This document shows, piece by piece, positions 60,970 to 64,000 of a DNA stretch of 64,000 nucleotides (its first letter is position 1; every line of letters begins with the position of its first letter). Both the position numbers and the translations under genes were made by a program. The DNA comes from Heliopora coerulea (lineage: Eukaryota; Cnidaria; Anthozoa; Scleralcyonacea; Helioporidae): contig JASJOG010000151.1 of the NCBI GenBank assembly GCA_030142905.1, positions 382,001-446,000 on the forward strand. The letters are read 5' to 3'. The notes under the pieces were generated by a model, which was not told where the DNA came from, did not search any database, and saw only the letters and a program-made list of their open reading frames with translations.

Positions 60970-62708
60970 ATAATTATTGAATATTTGCTTTGATCTATGT
61001 CCGAGGGCTCTTTCTTTTGAAAAAAGCGCTGGGATTTGGATCTGAATAATTATTCAAAAATTAAAGAACTGAACAAAAATCAAGATAAACTCAACAATTG
61101 GAATTCAAAATACATATATTTCATATTTTGTATAATATTTTACAATAAAAATAAATTATTATCACAGTATATTCACTATTTTTAATTTCAATTTTTTCTA
61201 TCTAAGAACACCATTGTCACAAGAAAATCTTATAACAATTAAAATCTTATAACAATGAAATTCTTAGACTGGAAAAACAAATTACTATCACATCTTCACA
61301 ATATATTTACTATTTTAATTCAATGCTCCTATTACTTTCCTTCATCTTCCATTTGAAATGATAGAACAATTATCCTGATTCAAACCCTTCACTCTTATAA
61401 CAGGAGTGATGGATTTAAATGAAGACAATAATTCACAAATAGATTATTGAACAATTATTTCAAAACAAAATCAACACAACAAAACTGTCATGTTGATTTT
61501 GAATTAAAACAATTCCATTTCCTCCTGTTTCTTCTTCTTCCTCCTCTGAAAATATGAATAATTATTACGTACCAGAAAGAAAATTCAGAAAAAATCCGAC
61601 TCACTTCCTGGAATGCAACAAAAATCCAATCCAATCCTCGTGATCCAGAAAGAAGGCTAAGTTAAAAACTAACCCATCTTTTCTAAATCGTGACAAAAAT
61701 TCAAACCTTGTTCTTGCCATCCATAATTATTAAAGCATCAATAATTATTCCATCCTGCAACAGAAAGCTTAAAAAATATTCAAGCTGACTATTGCAGAAC
61801 AAAACAATCATTCTTCTGTCAAAGCCATCGTTTCTGTAAAAAATAACAGAAGCAATAGCTTTGAATGAAGACAATAATTCACCAAATCCAAAATAAATGA
61901 ACAATTCTTCTTTAATCCATAAAACATAATTAATCAATGCGATCCAGAAATCAAGTAGGAATAAAAAATCCCAACCTGATTTCAAGAGCACACCAATTAA
62001 CCAACCATCTCCAATAAACAATAACTTTCTTCTTCAATTTCCAACAATCCAATATTTCAAAGTATTTGGCACTTCTTTCCTGATCCAGAGTCAACTACTA
62101 CCACGACAGTAGTAGCTGACTCCAAACCAAGAAAAAAAATACCAACAATAATGAAAATCATACTCAATACTTCTTATTACTTGAAACTCCAAGCATTTTG
62201 ACACAAAGGCTTAATATTTTCAAATAAAAAAAAAAATATCAAATCATAATCTTACAATTTTATCTTACCATGAATGTATATTCAGTGATTATTCAAATTC
62301 AACATCTCATCACTGTTAAATACCCAGCAATGGGACCTTGAATTCAAACAAACACCAAAATCTTTCCATCCCAAACAATATAATCTGCAAAATCCTTTAC
62401 AATTCCACCCCTGCAAGAAATAATAAGAAATCCTTCTCAAACTTTTCTTGACTTGAACCTACAGCCATTCCAACAACTGGAAGTCCAAATCAAAAAAATA
62501 TTGAAAAATAATCCAATAATCCAATGAACTTCCATAATTCCTTATCATAGCAACATTTGAAACTTCTTATTGCCAAGATTTCAGACAGAAAAAATTATGG
62601 CTGAAAATCTTAACGATAGAAATATCAAATCACCAAATGCCATTCTTCTTCGAATGTAAACTTCTCCCACCCTTCCATCTTTCCTATATAATCTCAATCT
62701 CATTTCCG
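60970..62708. other. Gene-free AT-rich stretch next to right terminal repeat
   Basis: No supportable coding region. Repeated short phrases such as tcttataacaat and aatattattcac-like words give it a low-complexity look, and several ttcatccttcc-type pyrimidine tracts occur. It contains the hairpin at 62,088-62,122. Confidence 0.4.
62088..62122. other. 14-bp inverted repeat hairpin
   Basis: gagtcaactactac (62,088-62,101) and gtagtagctgactc (62,109-62,122) can pair over 14 bp with one mismatch around a 7-base loop (cacgaca). It stands out in otherwise unstructured AT-rich DNA near the right end of Polinton B. Role unknown. Confidence 0.6.
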
Positions 62709-64000
62709 ATTCCAATTTATTCATAAATCCATCAGAGCTGCGACCACATGAGACTGGATGTGTCACCCCACAATCTCATTTTCGATTCCAATTTATTCAT
62801 AAATCCATCAACGCTTGTGCAAACACCTGTCAAAATGAATGTATTCTAAGCGAACGCAAACAAAGAATTCACAGGTGAGTTTTTACTTATTTTTCTTCTT
62901 ATTTCCACAACCAAACGTACCCAAAAAACACCAAAGACACGATAAAACATTCGAGCACAATCACAGATCCGAAACAAAGTGTTAACTTCGCTTAAAACGC
63001 TGTTCCGAGATCAGAAGTACTTTACAAAGCACTCAAGTGCCTGACTGGATGAATAGAAAACACAAAAACCTCGATAACTCGAAAACGAAGCCCCATAGTG
63101 ATATAGACCTCTGAATACGAAATGTTTGCTTCACTTTGAGGAATCTTTTGGTACCATTTTGAGCGAAATCGGTTGAGAAACAAAAAAGTTATGCGACTTT
63201 GCCCCCTCTATCGAGGTGTTCGTACTCGAATAAGCGCCCCATTCCAACTCTGAACTGATGAAATCGACGATAACTTCCAAACCACTTGTCCAAACGCAAT
63301 GATCACCCATATAATCTGAATAGCTTGACTCCAAGGAATCTTTCGATACCATTTTGAGTGAAATCGGTCCAAAAGAAAAAAGTTACGGCCGATTTAGTAA
63401 CGAATAATATTTGTATTCGAATAAGCGCCGCAATTCACCTTCGATATATTTTCACAAGTCTTCTTTACAGAAACACGAGTCTTGCAAAAGGCATGGCACA
63501 CGCTTGGATGAGGATGATAAGAGAAGGATTCCTGGTGAAACAGAGAATGGCTCACCTGAGCAAAAAGCGGTGGAATTACCTCGGAAAGAAAGTGTACGAA
63601 CAAGAACATGGTCGAGGAAGAAGGCCGAAGATGAGAAGATGAATGAGAACAAGGCAACTGTACTCTTGTCATTAATATTTTTTTTTTATTCTTATCATGT
63701 TGTTTGTTGATTATTATTGTTCTTATTTTCTTTTCTTTTCTTTTATTTTCCCCACGGGTCCAAATTCTAAGTCGGGGCTTCACACAGAAGGGTGGTATAG
63801 TTAGTACTTATAAATGCTCCACTTAGGGAGAGTCAGAGAGGCACGCAAACACTTAGGTCCAACCCGCTCCAACGGCCCAGACATTCGACACCATCGTTGA
63901 TTGGTGTAGAAGCTTTAATAGAGGTCAAAAAAACACTCCCTCAGTCCGCAGGGTCAAATCCCGTGTACGTGATTGGTAGATTCAAAAAATCCAGCTCTGT
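62709..64000. repeat. Polinton B right terminal inverted repeat (runs off window)
   Basis: Reverse-complement match to 30,430-31,765, inner boundary at attcc 62,709-62,713. The outermost bases visible (ccagctctgt at 63,991-64,000) align with acacagctgg at about 30,429-30,438 on the left, so the true end lies at or just beyond the window edge. Confidence 0.9.
63411..63642 (+). other. Arginine-rich open frame inside right terminal repeat
   Basis: Counterpart of the frame at 30,775-31,035: GMAHAWMRMIREGFLVKQRM and LSKKRWNYLGKKVYEQ followed by an arginine-rich end. It stays open despite differences between the two repeats, but a second frame in the same DNA is open as well. Confidence 0.25.

Larger units (their letters stand above)
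30430..64000. mobile_element. Polinton B, over 33.5 kb, with long terminal inverted repeats
   Basis: Inverted repeats of about 1.3 kb at 30,430-31,765 and 62,709-64,000 enclose the complete Polinton gene kit: protein-primed polymerase B, packaging ATPase, adenain-like protease, major capsid, penton, pX-like protein and retroviral-type integrase. About ten lineage-specific genes lie towards the ends. Later insertions total nearly 5 kb (Penelope 2, a hAT element, a Penelope foldback), so the original was roughly 28-29 kb, larger than the commonly described 15-20 kb. The right end lies beyond the window, so the 6-bp target duplication cannot be checked. All replication genes are broken. Confidence 0.9.

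Overview
This window is AT-rich animal (metazoan) DNA made almost entirely of nested, mostly decayed mobile elements. I see no ordinary cellular gene. The evidence for an animal host is the mix of families: Penelope-like retroelements with GIY-YIG endonucleases and hammerhead ribozymes, Polinton/Maverick-type DNA elements with viral capsid genes, hAT and pogo transposons, and a Gypsy-type gag with zinc knuckles. A hAT transposase with two clear GT-AG introns fits this. The sequence does not identify the phylum.

Layout. 1-6.5 kb: a pogo/Tigger-like transposase pseudogene on the minus strand is split by a 4.7-kb Penelope insertion with a 13-bp target duplication. 8.2-8.8 kb: a Penelope reverse-transcriptase scrap. 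9.07-25.94 kb: Polinton A, a 16.9-kb relic with short inverted ends. It holds capsid genes on the plus strand (penton-like, an IQDSF-motif protein, major capsid, glycine-rich small proteins). Its minus-strand accessory block includes a TNF-receptor-like cysteine-rich protein, a membrane protein and a Fic-domain relic. A third Penelope pair sits near its left end. 25.94-29.2 kb: a Tip100-like hAT element. 29.4-30.4 kb: a Gypsy gag relic. 30.43-64.0 kb: Polinton B, over 33.5 kb, with long (about 1.3 kb) terminal inverted repeats whose right end leaves the window.

Polinton B carries, left to right: accessory genes (a triplicated acidic/cysteine gene, an HxH-motif protein and a secreted cysteine-rich protein); a protein-primed DNA polymerase B and packaging ATPase on the plus strand; then on the minus strand an adenain-like protease, a gene broken by a 977-bp hAT element, major capsid, small basic proteins, penton and a retroviral-type integrase. 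More minus-strand accessory genes and a last plus-strand gene follow. The integrase is cut by a young 3.5-kb Penelope inverted pair (12-bp target duplication). A 419-bp foldback built only from Penelope ends with two ribozymes lies at 34.1-34.5 kb.

Together the Polinton genes are those of a virus-like element: polymerase and integrase for copying and insertion, and capsid, protease and ATPase for particle assembly. Polymerase, ATPase, protease, integrase and major capsid are all broken, so neither Polinton copy can be autonomous. Penton, one small basic protein and one 232-aa accessory gene remain open. The most distinctive signals are the recurring head-to-head Penelope dimers with hammerhead ribozymes at both ends, and the accessory genes of the two Polintons (TNFR-like, Fic-like, paired HxH-motif genes).
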